From Pseudoalteromonas sp. UG3-2 (GTDB lineage Bacteria; Pseudomonadota; Gammaproteobacteria; Enterobacterales; Alteromonadaceae): 64,000 nt of DNA. The DNA lies in contig NZ_JAWLJU010000002.1 of assembly GCF_037120705.1 (NCBI RefSeq), positions 186,001 through 250,000 on the forward strand, read 5' to 3'. Positions 42,229 to 52,716 of the stretch are shown one piece after another; the stretch's first letter is position 1; every line of letters starts with the position of its first letter. A program made the translations under genes and the position numbers. Under the pieces are notes generated by a model. It worked only from the letters and a program-made list of their open reading frames with translations. It searched no databases and was not told the origin of the DNA.

Positions 42229-45200
42229 TATTTAATAGCTAAGGGAAATAACAAAGCTGACCGATATCGTGCAAACACAATTAAAAATATCGTTAAAATC
42301 TACAATGATAATGGTACAGACACCTACACCACCGAATACTCAGGCTACGACAAATACGGTTTCCCTCAAATTACCTACGAGCACAACAGCTTTAATGGTA
42401 AGAGGCGCTACACTAAACAAACCTATTTGCATGACACAATCAATTGGTTGATGGGCTTACCGCGCGTTACTTATTTATCGGGTAACGGCAGTAATTACAC
42501 ACAAGTCAACAAAACGTCATATTACAGTGCGACAGGTGCTTACAAATCACTGCCTAAATACGAGTATTCACTTGGGCGGTGGGTAAAACGCTACATCACA
42601 TATTACACTTCGGGCACGCAATCAGGATTGCTCAAAAGTGAGCAGTTAAACGACATTAATCGTATCACGGATTATTTCGACTATAAACGCGGCACACCAC
42701 TGCAGATTCAACGGAGCCAGCCACACAGTACCAGTAAACAACACGCGTATCAGGTGATCGATAATAAAGGCTGGGTAACCATACAAACTGATTTTAACGG
42801 TGGGTGCATTAATTATGGGTACAATAACATTGGCTGGATTGAAAAAGTCGACCCTTGCAATAGCAAGTGGTCAGAAACCAACATCAGTTATACGTTTACA
42901 TCCGGTAATGATGGTTATAGACATGTTGCATCCGGCATGCTCAAAAAGACCATCAGTAAGGGCAATTACCGTAACATAACCTATTACGATGGCTTATTGC
43001 GCCCTCACTTGACCCGAGAGTACGACACTGCCCGTGTGTCAGATACCCAACGCTTTAACCGCACTGAATACGATGCGTACAATCGCCCGACCTATCAAAG
43101 TCAGTTAAGCAGTTCATCCGGTACATCTTATGGTGTAACCACCTCCTATGATGGCCTAGGGCGTGTCAACGTTGTAAATGACAATACTACCTCAGGCAGT
43201 CTGAGTTACAGCTATCTTGCGAACAATACAGTGCGCGTGAACAACAACCGTGGCTACAATACCACCACCACGTATTTGGCATACGGCTCACCGTCACAAA
43301 GCCAGCCCACTACCATTGCCTCACCACAAAGCGTCACCACAACGACAGCGTACAACCTGTTTGGCAACCCTACCTCTATCAGTCAAGGCGGGTTAACCGA
43401 ATACCGTGTATACGACAGCTACCAACAACTATGTAAAATCGTGCGTGCTGATATCGGTAATCAGGCATTTAGTTTTAATGAGATTGGGTTATTGAATTGG
43501 AGCGCTCACGGCAGTTCAGTAGATAGTTCAACCTCATCTTGTGACAGCAGTATTGCAGCGTCACAGAAAACGACTTACAGCTACGATAATCACGGAAACG
43601 TGAGAACAGTCAGCTTCGGTGATGGCACGCCAACCAAAACATACACGTACGATAGAAACGACAACCTTAAGAAACTGACATTTAACGGGGTGAATCAAGA
43701 TTACACCTACAATGACTTAAACGACATTAAAACCGAACGTTTACGTGTTGATAGTATTGATTGGACGATTGAGCATAAGTACGACAGCAGTAATAATGTT
43801 AACGCGCTCGAATATAGTGGCGGAGGCAACTTAACCTATCAACCAAATGCACTTGGTCAATCGACAAGAATAGGTAGTTTCGCAAATAGCGTGAAATTCC
43901 ACCCCAATGGATTGCTTAAGTCGTTTAACCATCAGAACGGCTGTACGAATACTTTATCCTTATACAATAGTGGTATGCCTAATGTACAACGCAGCCTTTG
44001 CAGAAACATCAATGCGGTGTATAACCAATACCATTGGGATGCTAACGGCAACCTGACCTTCTGGGATGATAAACAATCTAATTCGTATGACCTTCGCTTG
44101 AGCTACGACCAGCTAGACAGAATGGACAATATCCGTAAAGCGAACAATACACTAATTGGTGACATGCACTATGACACTATGGGAAATATAACCAAGTTTG
44201 ATTCCGTTGTAGGCGGTGCCATTAACTACCACTACAACAGCAACAAACAACTTACCTCGACATCAGGCTACAAAAGCTACAACTTTGATTACGATGACAG
44301 AGGCAACGTTATTGGCAACGGTACTCATAGTTTTACGTACAACCTCGCCAACAACATGATTGAGGCCGACAGCAGCTATTATGTTTACGATGGCCATGGC
44401 AAACGCGTTAAAACCGTTGACAGCACAGGCACACGCTATTCCATGTATTTGTTAGACGGGCGCTTAATTCAAGAGATGATTGACGGTAACCGCCGTGAGT
44501 ATTATTACCTCAACAGTCAACTTGTGGCTCAGCAAGATGCAGAGTCTAAAACTTATGTCCACCCCGATGGGCTAGGTTCAACCGCGGCGAAATCTAATGC
44601 TAGCCATGCAGTAATAGAACGTAATCACTATGCACCTTATGGAAATGCATGGGGAAGTGCACCCGATAATGAGATAGGTTACACCGGTCATAAGTACGAT
44701 ACCGATATTGGCCTTACCTATATGCAGGCACGATACTATGATCCAGTTATCGGGCGGTTTTATTCGAATGATCCTGTTGGAGCTTAGGGTCATAGCAATA
44801 TTGCTCATGGCTTTAATCGATACGCTTATGCTAATAATAACCCATATAAATATACCGACCCGACAGGAGAAATACCGTTAGTAGTTGTAGCTATTTGGAT
44901 TTTAAAAGAAGCTGGCGGTGAAGCTTTTGAACGGACTACGGGAATCCCAGCCCCAACAGTCAAAAATATTGCTAAATATGGTATGAAGAAGGCCATGAAG
45001 CAATCCATAAAAAATAGAAAGAAAATTGAAGGTGTATATAAATTCAAGGAAGGAGATCAAGAATATATTGGTCAATCAAAGGATGTTATGAAGCGTATAA
45101 AGCAACACGCTAGCAACAAAGATAAATTTGCCAAAGATAAAGCAGGTACACTCGAAACTAAAGAGGTTAAAGGCGGTAAATTACAGCGTGAAAAAACCGA

Positions 45201-45297
45201 ACAAGGTATGATTGATGATGCAACTGGCGGTCGTGGTGCAGCATCTGACAAAGTATCTAACAAGGTTAATCCATGCCGAAGAGAGGAATGTAGTTAA
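42229..45297 (+). pseudogene. RHS/YD-repeat protein, 5'-truncated, interrupted by TAG
   Basis: From 42229 the frame encodes an RHS/YD-repeat core (repeats such as TTSYDGLGRVNVVND, TYSYDNHGNVRTVS, TYTYDRNDNLKKL). It ends in the conserved tip YMQARYYDPVIGRFYSNDPV. There is no good start: two stops (42223-42228) precede, then only a TTG at 42427. At 44785 a TAG follows DPVGA. The same frame continues with GHSNIAHGFNRYAYANNNP and PYKYTDPTG, as in the other two tips, and then the toxin domain. So the protein lacks its N-terminus and one sense codon (probably Leu) became a stop. It could be a silent toxin store or use readthrough. Confidence 0.85.
44983..45297 (+). CDS. GIY-YIG-like nuclease toxin domain (C-terminal part of the RHS protein)
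   Basis: This is the variable C-terminal segment of the interrupted RHS frame. It reads GVYKFKEGDQEYIGQSKDV, then MKRIKQH, then TEQGMIDDATGG and SNKVNP. This is the spacing of the GIY-YIG fold: a GVY strand, the YIG strand about ten residues later, an Arg-containing helix, the catalytic Glu in EQ, and the terminal NKxNP motif seen in GIY-YIG toxin domains. A DNA-cutting activity is inferred. In-frame ATG codons at 44983 and 44995 could allow separate translation, though no good ribosome binding site was seen. The immunity candidate starts immediately after its stop. Confidence 0.7.
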   Translation: MKKAMKQSIKNRKKIEGVYKFKEGDQEYIGQSKDVMKRIKQHASNKDKFAKDKAGTLETKEVKGGKLQREKTEQGMIDDATGGRGAASDKVSNKVNPCRREECS

Positions 45298-46161
45298 GTG
45301 AATATCGAAACAGAGCAATATAAAATTATTGATGATGAAGAGTATGGAGGGGTGCAAATCCAACTTTTCGACACATTCAATAGTGATATTTTGGACATAA
45401 TCAAAAAGCATAGGGTGACATCCATACTATTGAGTCAGTGGAAAGGTTGGAAAACGCAACCGTTAGACTTTTTGGCAGACATTGAAAATCTAAAAGTAGT
45501 CGCGATTTTTGATAGCGTTGTACAAGACCTGTCAGTAATAGAAAAACTACAAAGCCTTGAGGTTTTATATTTAGAGTGCCCTAAAGCCAAAACCAAAGTT
45601 GATTTCAAATTGCTGGAAAATCTTGTTGATGTACGTTTTGATTGGCGGCCATGTTTCTCATCTATCTGTGAAAGCAATACTATTCAAACAATATTAATAA
45701 ACGGATACAAAGGCGAAGATTTTTCTTCATTTAAGTCTCAAAGTTTATCACGACTTGATATTGTAAAAGGTAGTAAGCTGGCATCGTTAAAAGGGATAGA
45801 GAATAATCCTAACCTAAAGTCATTGATGTTGTATCAATGCAGTAAGTTAGTCGATATTTCATCCCTACAATCTGTTGCCCTAGAGCGTATAGAGTTTGAA
45901 ACATGTAAAAAGTTAGAAAACTTGGAGTCTGTCTTTGAGCTATCTAGCTTAAAGCAAATATCGCTAGATAAATGTGGGCAGATCAGAGGTATTACTGGCA
46001 TTTCAAAGTTAGGTCTAGATAGCTTAGTCATTAGTGATACGGTGATTGAGGATGGACGATTAGACGAATTATTGAAATTGAAATGTTCTAAGATTTACTT
46101 CGATAACAAAAAGCACTATTCACATACTCTTGAAGAAGTCCGCAGTATAGTTTTAGCGTAA
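45298..46161 (+). CDS. Leucine-rich-repeat protein, candidate immunity protein
   Basis: This 287-residue cytoplasmic protein lacks a signal peptide. It is built of irregular leucine-rich repeats (LADIENLKVVAIFDSVVQDL, LKSLMLYQCSKLVDISSLQ, LKQISLDKCGQIRGITGIS). The GTG start directly follows the toxin stop codon and has a GAGAGGAA ribosome binding site nine bases upstream. This tight placement after a polymorphic toxin domain and before the cassette terminator supports an immunity role. That role is inferred from position; LRR proteins are a known but less common immunity fold. Confidence 0.7.
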   Translation: MNIETEQYKIIDDEEYGGVQIQLFDTFNSDILDIIKKHRVTSILLSQWKGWKTQPLDFLADIENLKVVAIFDSVVQDLSVIEKLQSLEVLYLECPKAKTKVDFKLLENLVDVRFDWRPCFSSICESNTIQTILINGYKGEDFSSFKSQSLSRLDIVKGSKLASLKGIENNPNLKSLMLYQCSKLVDISSLQSVALERIEFETCKKLENLESVFELSSLKQISLDKCGQIRGITGISKLGLDSLVISDTVIEDGRLDELLKLKCSKIYFDNKKHYSHTLEEVRSIVLA

Positions 46162-46188
46162 TCGATAAAAATATTCTAATTTTCTTTT

Positions 46189-46222
46189 GAATCCAAAGCC
46201 TCGCACTCGCGGGGCTTTGTTT
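46189..46222 (+). terminator. Cassette terminator, copy 1
   Basis: The GAATCCAAAGCCTCGCACTC block continues into GCGGGGCTTTG and T-rich sequence, forming a stem AAAGCCTCGC/GCGGGGCTTT. The same element, including the leading GAATCC, recurs at four later places in the island. Confidence 0.85.
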
Positions 46223-46372
46223 ATCAAGCTCCTTTATGGGGCAAGCATAATTCTGTTTTTGTTAGTTTTGAATTTTGGACGAAACTGCCAGCACCTATAG
46301 TGGCATAGTTAATTTGGCCACCCATTAAGAAAGAAATGTTATGCTAATAAGCATACAAATTTGGGTGAAAAA

Positions 46373-47532
<1,160 letters not shown>

Positions 47533-48585
47533 ATGAATCGCAATGACATTTCTAACAATTTAACATTAGGTGTCGATACTCATTTAGATAACCATGTTGC
47601 TGTACTCGTTAATGATATTGGTCAAGTTGTCGACACCCAAGAGTTTACTGTAAATTCAACCGGCTATAGCCAACTGTACAAATGGTGCAAATCATTTGGA
47701 AAGGTGACCCAAGCAGGATTAGAAGGAACAGGCACCTATGGTGCTGGCTTATGTAAGTTCTTACAAGAGAAAAAGATTAGTGTTTTTGAAGTTAACCGCC
47801 CTAATCGCGCAGTAAGAAGGTTAAGAGGTAAATCGGATCCAACGGATGCTGAAAATGCGGCTCGTTCTGTATTAGCCAAAGAGTCTACGGCAATCCCTAA
47901 ATCTCATGATGGCATAGTTGAAGCAATGAGGTTTTTAGTGGTCGCACGGAAAAGCTCTGTAAAATCTAAGACACAAGCAATAAATCAAATTCGAGCTTTA
48001 CTTGTGACAGCACCAGAGCATATTCGTCAACAGTGTTATGTTCCTTCAAGTTACCGCTGCATTGTTGCTTGTAAAGCATTAGAAATGAATTCCGAAAACA
48101 TACTTGAAGAAACATTAATATCAATGTTAAAGCTGCTAGCAGAGCGATGGGTAATGCTGTCACAAGAGCTAAAAACAATTGATAAGAAACTTAAAGCATT
48201 AACCAACTCAGCAGCTTCAACGTTACTAGAACAGTATGGCATTGGAAGCTATGTCGCAGCTACACTACTTGTGGCTGCTGGTGACAACCCTGAGCGACTC
48301 AAGAAGGAATCATCATTTGCAGCTTTATGTGGAGTTAGCCCCTTAGATGCATCCTCCGGTAAAAAGCAACGTCATAGGTTAAACAGAGGCGGTGCAATAG
48401 ATGCAAATAATGCACCTTGGACTGTAGCTTTAATTCGAATGCGTAATGATTTCAGAACTAGGAAATATGTAGAGAAGCGTTCATCAGAAGGGAAATCAAA
48501 TAAGGAGATCCAGCGCTGTTTAAAACGTTACATTGCAAGAGAGTTATACCCAATTATAGTTTCTGATTTATCAAAGCTAACGTGA
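47533..48585 (+). CDS. IS110-family transposase (recombinase)
   Basis: This DEDD-type recombinase has 350 residues from the ATG at 47533, preferred over the GTG at 47494 because GAGGG precedes it. The RuvC-like N-terminal domain shows LGVDTHLDNHVAVLV, EGTGTYGAGL and KSDPTDAENAARS. The C-terminal Tnp domain has YGIGSYVAATLLVAAGDNPE, FAALCGVSPLDASSGKK and the serine-containing RLNRGGAIDANNA. All regions are intact, so it may be active. Confidence 0.95.
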   Translation: MNRNDISNNLTLGVDTHLDNHVAVLVNDIGQVVDTQEFTVNSTGYSQLYKWCKSFGKVTQAGLEGTGTYGAGLCKFLQEKKISVFEVNRPNRAVRRLRGKSDPTDAENAARSVLAKESTAIPKSHDGIVEAMRFLVVARKSSVKSKTQAINQIRALLVTAPEHIRQQCYVPSSYRCIVACKALEMNSENILEETLISMLKLLAERWVMLSQELKTIDKKLKALTNSAASTLLEQYGIGSYVAATLLVAAGDNPERLKKESSFAALCGVSPLDASSGKKQRHRLNRGGAIDANNAPWTVALIRMRNDFRTRKYVEKRSSEGKSNKEIQRCLKRYIARELYPIIVSDLSKLT

Positions 48586-48591
48586 CCTTGA

Positions 48592-48813
<222 letters not shown>

Positions 48814-48909
48814 TGACCACTACACAGCAGGCATTTAATAAGAAGGAGTCACAAGTGAAACAGTAACTTGTAGATAGTAGTTGTAAATTTTTACTGGCGC
48901 AGAAACGAC

Positions 48910-48940
48910 AAAAGCCCGGAGCGGCAACTCATGGGCTTTT
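48910..48940 (+). terminator. Hairpin with T-run between IS3 and IS21 remnants
   Basis: AAAAGCCC and GGGCTTTT form a stem around a 15-base loop. Probably a leftover terminator of a lost gene; nothing coding ends directly before it. Confidence 0.5.
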
Positions 48941-49077
48941 GAAAGTTAGTATCGAAATAGTTCTCTCGATGCGTTAACTATTGTTTAACGACCGGTATCT
49001 GTCAAGTTTTTCAGTGTTGATTCTGAAAAACAGTGCTGGCCTGCGCCTTTATTTTAACGAAATAAAGGCATTTAAAA

Positions 49078-49880
49078 TGATTACTGTAATTCAAACCCGC
49101 TCGGCGATACGAGCAATAGATGTATTCCCTACGAGCAGTATTCGTAAGTTGGGTCAGCTGGTAGGTGTATCTCATCAAACCATGATGAGATTAAAGAAAC
49201 GCTGCAAACGTGCAGAGGTTACTCATGAAGAGGCTGAGCAACTAACTGACTCTGAACTCAAGCAGAAACTTTACCCGACTATCACAGAAAACAATAGTTA
49301 TAAGCGCCAACCCGACGTCGAGTACATAGTGGTTGAGTTAACTAAGCCAAGAGGTAAAGGCAAAACGGCTTCAGTGTTGTATTTGGAATATGTTGCGAAA
49401 GATCCAAGCACCGCAATGAGTCGATCGCATTTTTTTCGCATCGTCAATAAAGCATTGAAGCGAACAAAATTAGCGATGAAGCAACTCCACCCTGCTGGTG
49501 AGGTGGTTTATATCGATTATGCGGGGCATAAAATTTATTATCATTCTGGTGGTAAAAAAGTGTGGGTCAAAGTCTTTGTTGCTGTGTTGGGTGCAAGTAA
49601 AAAGGTCTTTGCTCATGCCACCTATGGTGAGAAAACATTGCATTGGATTGATGGCATGACCCGAATGTTTAATTACTTCGGAGGGGTGACGGAAGTTGTC
49701 TCCATGGATAATGCGACAGCGCTTGTTGCTAAGCCTGGTTTGATTGCCAATCTCACTCATAATGTTGCAGCGTTTGGTGAACACTACAACTGCATCATGG
49801 ATACGTGTCGGGTTGGGAAACCACAAGATAAAGCGCATGCAGAACTAGGCGTAAAATTCGTTAGCTACGACAATGCTTGA
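49078..49880 (+). pseudogene. IS21-family IstA transposase, truncated
   Basis: From the ATG at 49078 the frame encodes the IstA helix-turn-helix (SIRKLGQLVGVSHQTMMRLK) and part of the DDE domain (VVYIDYAGHKIYYH, then VVSMDNATALVAKPG). After [14 protein letters not shown] it stops at the junction with an integrase fragment, so the last third and the partner istB are missing. A 9-base inverted repeat (GTTTTTCAG/CTGAAAAAC, 49006-49031) precedes it and may belong to the left end. Confidence 0.85.
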
Positions 49881-50031
49881 TAATGGTGCTGATTTGCGTC
49901 ATGTACAAGAAATGTTAGGTCACGCTGATATTTCCACCACACAAATCTATACCCATGTGTCGCGTTCTAAGCTGGCTGAAGTGTATGGTAAGTCACATCC
50001 TTCAGCACTGAGTGAACAGCGACTATTCTGA
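49873..50031 (+). pseudogene. Tyrosine recombinase (integrase), C-terminal relic
   Basis: The 52-residue frame reads [20 protein letters not shown] then [19 protein letters not shown]. This is the end of XerC/D-like recombinases, with the His of LGHADI and the catalytic Tyr in QIYTHV. The rest of the protein is missing. It abuts the broken istA gene, so a larger mobile element was once here. Confidence 0.85.
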
Positions 50032-50118
50032 CATACATAAGGGGTAATGCATTTGCATTACTCCTTCTTTCATATTAAACTGTAAACAAAAGTCTGTATA
50101 TCATATTGAGAGGTTATT

Positions 50119-50451
50119 ATGTCTCAAGTTGCTTTAGAAGCAGAATCTACACTGACAGATCGTTTTCAAACCACAGTGCCTAGTCCTGTTCGTCAGGCAT
50201 TGCACTTAGGCAAGAAAGACAAAATTAAATACGCTATTCAGTCAGATGGTAGCGTGATTATTTCTCGTGCTCATGTGGCACAAGAAAGTGATCCTGTTCT
50301 TGGTGAATTTTTGTCGTTTATCGCTAGTGACATGCAAGCTCATCCAGAAAGACTACAACCACTCACCGCAAGTATGCGTGAAAGCGTGGAAGCATTGGTT
50401 GAAGGTGTTGAGATAGATTTAGACGCGCCACTAATGGATGAGGATGAATAG
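50119..50451 (+). CDS. prlF: PrlF-type antitoxin
   Basis: The 110-residue protein has the AbrB/SpoVT-like fold typical of PrlF (SohA): TLTDRFQTTVPSPVRQALHL, then DKIKYAIQSDGSVIISRA, and an acidic C-terminus that would bind the toxin. It neutralises YhaV and represses its own operon. It lies 2 bases upstream of the toxin gene. A ribosome binding site GAGAGG precedes the ATG. Confidence 0.92.
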   Translation: MSQVALEAESTLTDRFQTTVPSPVRQALHLGKKDKIKYAIQSDGSVIISRAHVAQESDPVLGEFLSFIASDMQAHPERLQPLTASMRESVEALVEGVEIDLDAPLMDEDE

Positions 50452-50453
50452 TT

Positions 50454-50927
50454 TTGTCGCAAAGTATTCCAATGGTTGTAAATGGTTGGACACTTTACAC
50501 TCATCCATTATTTTCAGAGCAGTATTTAGAACTAAAAGCCCAAGTAGAAGACCTTAAGGAAAAAGATCCTACGGGTTACGTAAAGAAAAATGCCACTAAA
50601 CGGTTAGCGGCTATTCAAAAGCTGATTTTTCAAGTGATCCCACAAGATCCAGCCAGTCCAGATTTTCGCCAAGGAAGTACCTTAGGAAGTGATAATAAAC
50701 ATTGGTTTAGAGCAAAGTTCTTCCAGCAATATCGCTTATTTTTTCGTTATCACTTGGAGTCGAAAGTTATCGTATATGCATGGGTGAATGACGAGAAGAA
50801 TAAACGAGCATACGGCAGTAAGACGGATGCTTACAAAGTGTTCGAAAAGATGTTAAAGTCAGGTAATCCTCCAGAGGGATGGGATGATCTTTTAAAAGCA
50901 GCCAAGGACGAAACGCTCTCTCCATAA
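50454..50927 (+). CDS. yhaV: YhaV-type ribonuclease toxin
   Basis: YhaV is a ribosome-dependent endoribonuclease of the RelE superfamily. The 157-residue protein shows the family blocks WTLYTHPLFSEQYLEL, DPASPDFRQGSTLG, HWFRAKFFQQYRLFFRYH and VIVYAWVNDEKNKRAYG. The start is the TTG at 50454, 2 bases after the prlF stop, so the pair is translationally coupled with antitoxin first. It looks intact. It sits amid mobile-element debris and probably stabilises the island. Confidence 0.92.
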   Translation: MSQSIPMVVNGWTLYTHPLFSEQYLELKAQVEDLKEKDPTGYVKKNATKRLAAIQKLIFQVIPQDPASPDFRQGSTLGSDNKHWFRAKFFQQYRLFFRYHLESKVIVYAWVNDEKNKRAYGSKTDAYKVFEKMLKSGNPPEGWDDLLKAAKDETLSP

Positions 50928-50985
50928 GCAAACCGCTTGTTTTTCCACAAGAAAATAGTCTGGATCGTATTTCCGATTATTTTAT

Positions 50986-51597
50986 ATGCAGGCACGATAC
51001 TATGATCCAGTGATTGGGCGTTTTTATTCTAATGATCCGGTGGATGTGCTAGGACACATGGGGAGCGGAAATCCCATTCATGGATTTAATAGATTTTCCT
51101 ATGGAAACAACAACCCATATAAGTTTATAGATCCTTCAGGAATGGCTCCTGAGGATGTGTTTAAACCCTTAAGAGACTTGTTTAGTAGTCCCCAAAAGCA
51201 AGCGACCCAGCTAAAACAAGATGCTGGTGCGTTGGCCAAAAGAGCCGGAGAGGGGGCTGTTAATGGAGCCAAAATTGCTGGTGATGCTACAAAAGAAAGC
51301 TTGGGGACCGCTAGCACAGTTGCGGGACTTGTTCCGGGCGGTCAAGGGGTATCGATTGCGCTGGCTGTGGCTGATGCAATACTTAACGATACGATGACAA
51401 GTACCACGTCAGCTACTACGTCCGCCCTAACAGATGTTGCTGCAACAGATATCGCCAGTGATTCTGGGAAGGTCAAACCAACTAACAAGGTAACAGCAAC
51501 AATTTATGCAGTTTCACAAATCGTTGGTATTGTAAGTGGCGAAGTACAGGCTGGTAATGAAGCGCAAAACAATAAGGTAGATAAAGATGATGAGTAA
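50986..51597 (+). CDS. Displaced RHS C-terminal tip 2
   Basis: The 203-residue frame starts at the conserved RHS-core tip (MQARYYDPVIGRFYSNDPVD, then NNNPYKFIDPSG) without the core itself. It then carries a different C-terminal domain: Ala/Gly/Thr-rich with a hydrophobic stretch (GTASTVAGLVPGGQGVSIAL). No nuclease motif was found. There is no good ribosome binding site, as expected for a silent cassette that must recombine onto an RHS core to be expressed. A hydrophobic toxin acting on membranes is one possibility, suggested by the membrane-type protein encoded next to it. Confidence 0.7.
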   Translation: MQARYYDPVIGRFYSNDPVDVLGHMGSGNPIHGFNRFSYGNNNPYKFIDPSGMAPEDVFKPLRDLFSSPQKQATQLKQDAGALAKRAGEGAVNGAKIAGDATKESLGTASTVAGLVPGGQGVSIALAVADAILNDTMTSTTSATTSALTDVAATDIASDSGKVKPTNKVTATIYAVSQIVGIVSGEVQAGNEAQNNKVDKDDE

Positions 51598-51829
51598 GCT
51601 TCGCGGTATAAACCTGATCTTATTGGGCTTATCTATATTGTGTGTTTGGTATATTTAATTCTCATTTGATCGTGGCTTCATTGGCTTGAGAGGGAGCCGC
51701 TTTGAGATGGATACATCACCAATGCTTTTTTGGCTTGGAATCATTTTTGTAGCAGGGTTTGCCTGCTATTTGTTGTACTTGGTTTTTTTTGATAAAAGTG
51801 ATTCAACCAAAGACAATGAAAAAGATTAA
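51587..51829 (+). pseudogene. Membrane immunity candidate of tip 2, broken by a stop
   Basis: The frame begins ATGATGAGT, overlapping the tip's end by 11 bases. It encodes MMSKLRGINLILLGLSILCV followed by WYI, hits TAA at 51656-51658, and continues in the same frame with FSFDRGFIGLRGSRFEMDTS and MLFWLGIIFVAGFACYLLYL to a stop at 51829. The result would be an ~80-residue two-helix membrane protein. One nonsense mutation seems to have disabled it. Confidence 0.55.
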
Positions 51830-51850
51830 CTAAGCACTAATAGTTTTTTT

Positions 51851-51886
51851 GAATCCAAAGCCTCGCACTAGCGGGGCTTTGCTTTA
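51851..51886 (+). terminator. Cassette terminator, copy 2
   Basis: The same GAATCCAAAGCCTCGCACTA block continuing into GCGGGGCTTTG as copy 1, closing the tip-2 cassette. Confidence 0.85.
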
Positions 51887-52001
51887 TCTAGCTTTGGTAG
51901 GTTTGGGTTTTATTTTTAATACGGGCTTAATGAGTTACGATACTTTCCAACTAAAATTAATACCTTAGTAAATTTTTTGAGCTTAAATAAGGAATGTAAA
52001 T

Positions 52002-52151
52002 ATGGGAATAACAAGGAACGATACGCTGTTACATTGGAATTTTTTTCTGGCGTTGGACGCTGAAGGAGGCGTTACTAGAACGAACTCCCAAGTATATAAA
52101 ACCACAATCATTGCTGATGTTGTAAATGAAGTGAAATCTTGGTTCGAGTAG
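52002..52151 (+). CDS. Small protein, possibly a truncated cassette gene
   Basis: The 49-residue frame begins MGITRNDTLLHWNFFLALDA and ends KTTIIADVVNEVKSWFE. The HWNFFLAL block resembles the start of a longer family of unknown proteins whose remainder is missing here. It follows an AAGGAATG ribosome binding site and ends 9 bases before the next gene. The function is unknown. Confidence 0.4.
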   Translation: MGITRNDTLLHWNFFLALDAEGGVTRTNSQVYKTTIIADVVNEVKSWFE

Positions 52152-52160
52152 GAGTGCCCC

Positions 52161-52550
52161 ATGATAGTTTTTATCTTTATAGGATTGTTCTTGGTTGACT
52201 ACTTGTACTTCGGATTTTTGTCATATGCCTTTACTCAAAACCGGATGAAAAATAGCTTTGAGTATATATTTAGGTGTGCTGGAATTTTTACATATAACAG
52301 GCAAGGAGGGTTGAATTATTTTTCTGGCTCATTATCAAAAATAGGCTTTAAAAGTAATGAAATAGTGCTTGGGATTACTAAGCTTTCGTACCACAAAAAG
52401 CTTTCTGATATTAAAGCAATTGAAGTTAAAAGTTATTTATTATGGAAATGCTTAGTTATCAAGTTAGGCAATGGAGAAACTGCCAAAGTATTTTGTGATA
52501 CAAAGCAAATTAAAGAACTTGAAAACTACTTGAGTAAGTTTAGTAGTTAA
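52161..52550 (+). CDS. Small membrane protein, orphan immunity candidate
   Basis: The 129-residue protein has a strong N-terminal hydrophobic helix (MIVFIFIGLFLVDYLYFGFL) and a soluble C-terminal part with alternating strands (GLNYFSGSLSKIGFKSNEIV, CLVIKLGNGETAKVFC) that could be a PH-like fold. It lies between two copies of the cassette terminator without its own toxin tip. An immunity role is inferred from position and size only. Confidence 0.6.
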   Translation: MIVFIFIGLFLVDYLYFGFLSYAFTQNRMKNSFEYIFRCAGIFTYNRQGGLNYFSGSLSKIGFKSNEIVLGITKLSYHKKLSDIKAIEVKSYLLWKCLVIKLGNGETAKVFCDTKQIKELENYLSKFSS

Positions 52551-52561
52551 GTCTTACTGCT

Positions 52562-52596
52562 GAATCCAAAGCCTCGCACTCGTGGGGCTTTGTTTT
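52562..52596 (+). terminator. Cassette terminator, copy 3
   Basis: GAATCCAAAGCCTCGCACTC continuing into GTGGGGCTTTG; one base in the stem differs from copy 1. It follows the small membrane protein gene by 11 bases. Confidence 0.85.
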
Positions 52597-52716
52597 ATCT
52601 ACACCGCTTTTAATTGCTCTAACGTGCGCACGACTCGTGATGCGGGCAGCGAGTTGACCCTAAAGCGACAACTCGACAAGAGATAAGAGCTGCGCGAAAG
52701 TATCTGGAGAAACAGA

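Noticed and set aside
42269..42451. 60-codon frame at the start of the RHS region
   Set aside because: It is out of phase with the RHS repeats, which are read in the frame open from 42229.
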